DNA of 14,759 nt, taken from NCBI GenBank assembly GCA_018399855.1, contig JAGYNX010000021.1:1-14759 (forward strand), written 5' to 3'. The position numbers and the translations under genes are program-made. This DNA comes from Spirochaetota bacterium. Lineage in GTDB: Bacteria > Spirochaetota > UBA4802 > UB4802. This document shows, piece after piece, positions 14,274 through 14,759 of the stretch. Every line of letters starts with the position of its first letter. The stretch's first letter is position 1. Under the pieces are notes generated by a model. It made no database searches. It was given only the letters and a program-made list of their open reading frames with translations, and was not told where the DNA came from.

Positions 14274-14759
14274 CGGTAAGCTCCTGTAACAATTGCTGCG
14301 GATTCTCAGATTTCATGAGGGCGGTACCCACCAGGAATGTCCCTGCCCCGGTGTGCTCGATTACCCGTTGAATATCCGCTCTACTATGTATACCGCTTGC
14401 GCTGATTCTGTGTATGGATGAGGGTATTGCCCGCAGTGTCTGCATGCCCGTGTCCATGTCAATATTCAGCGTGTCAAGATTTCTCATGTTTACCATAAGG
14501 GTACGGGGAGAAAGGGGCAGCACCCGTTCAAGCTCACTCTCATGATGAATCTCAACCAGGGGGGTCATGCCCAGTGATGCAACCTGTGAATATAATTCTG
14601 CCAGTTCATCATCATCAAGCATTTTTACGATTAAGAGTACCAGGTCTGCACCAGTCAACCAGGCAGCCTGCACCTGTTCCGGTGTACAAACGAATTCTTT
14701 GCACAGCACCGGTGCATGCACCCTGGCAGACACCGCATTCAGGTCATCGAAACTTCCTG
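14263..14759 (-). CDS. trpC: Indole-3-glycerol phosphate synthase (partial)
   Basis: Only the C-terminal two thirds is in the window; the frame runs open to the edge, beginning GSFDDLNAV, so the apparent GTG start at 14733 is not real. TrpC closes the indole ring to form indole-3-glycerol phosphate. Conserved elements are PVLCKEFV (catalytic Lys), LVEIHHESELE (catalytic Glu) and VNMRNLDTL (matching the INNRDLKT strand with its Asn and Arg). The normally invariant SESG motif reads SASG: the codon at 14398-14400 is GCA (Ala) instead of a Glu codon. That Glu is a catalytic/substrate-contact residue (Glu210 in the Sulfolobus enzyme). It is a one-base change from GAA, so either a sequence error or a genuine substitution. 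The stop overlaps trpF. Confidence 0.93.
   Translation of the reverse strand, partial: GSFDDLNAVSARVHAPVLCKEFVCTPEQVQAAWLTGADLVLLIVKMLDDDELAELYSQVASLGMTPLVEIHHESELERVLPLSPRTLMVNMRNLDTLNIDMDTGMQTLRAIPSSIHRISASGIHSRADIQRVIEHTGAGTFLVGTALMKSENPQQLLQELTDVR

Noticed and set aside
14731..14733. GTG as the start of trpC
   Set aside because: The conserved TrpC sequence continues in frame to the window edge (GSFDDLNAV), so the gene is cut by the window.

Overview
The window reads as a chromosomal segment of a diderm bacterium. The best guess is a spirochaete-like lineage. This rests on family combinations: a FecR/PEGA/PQQ-propeller lipoprotein with a loose lipobox, a large one-span protein with a two-part LysM-like tail, and HDOD and GGDEF signalling proteins. 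It is an inference, because no rRNA or phylogenetic marker lies here. I see no tRNA, rRNA, CRISPR array, transposase, phage gene or attachment site.

Region 1 (1-2441, + strand) encodes a small PDZ-domain lipoprotein, a long hairpin, a 30-residue membrane peptide, and a translationally coupled pair: an HDOD protein and a metallo-beta-lactamase-fold hydrolase. The pair sits behind a good sigma70-type promoter. Region 2 (2442-4200, - strand) is a two-gene unit: a histone-deacetylase-family amidohydrolase followed by a membrane-anchored diguanylate cyclase. It converges with region 1 with no spacer, and the two stop codons together form the palindrome TGATCA. The HDOD protein and the cyclase suggest a local signalling cluster.

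Region 3 (4201-6640) is a divergent promoter region followed by a 711-residue lipoprotein with FecR, charged-linker, PEGA and seven-blade PQQ-propeller parts, probably a cell-envelope scaffold. Region 4 (6684-11000, - strand) is a probable three-gene operon. It encodes a 780-residue one-span membrane protein with an apparently dead metallo-beta-lactamase-like cytoplasmic domain and a LysM tail, a COG2509-type FAD-dependent oxidoreductase, and a soluble protein of unknown family.

Region 5 (11123-14759, - strand) is the end of a tryptophan biosynthesis operon, trpC(partial)-trpF-trpB-trpA, with every junction overlapping. An XRE-cupin regulator follows, with its own promoter whose -35 box contains the trpA stop codon. 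The trpF-trpB part is clearly richer in G+C than the rest of the window. The visible part of TrpC carries Ala where the family has a nearly invariant catalytic Glu.

Five sigma70-like promoters could be read (HDOD, HDAC, FecR protein, LysM protein and XRE-cupin). One of them moves the HDAC start 30 codons inward. The most unusual objects are the pseudo-hydrolase/LysM protein with its operon partners, the 30-residue membrane peptide behind a hairpin, and the XRE-cupin gene attached to the trp operon.
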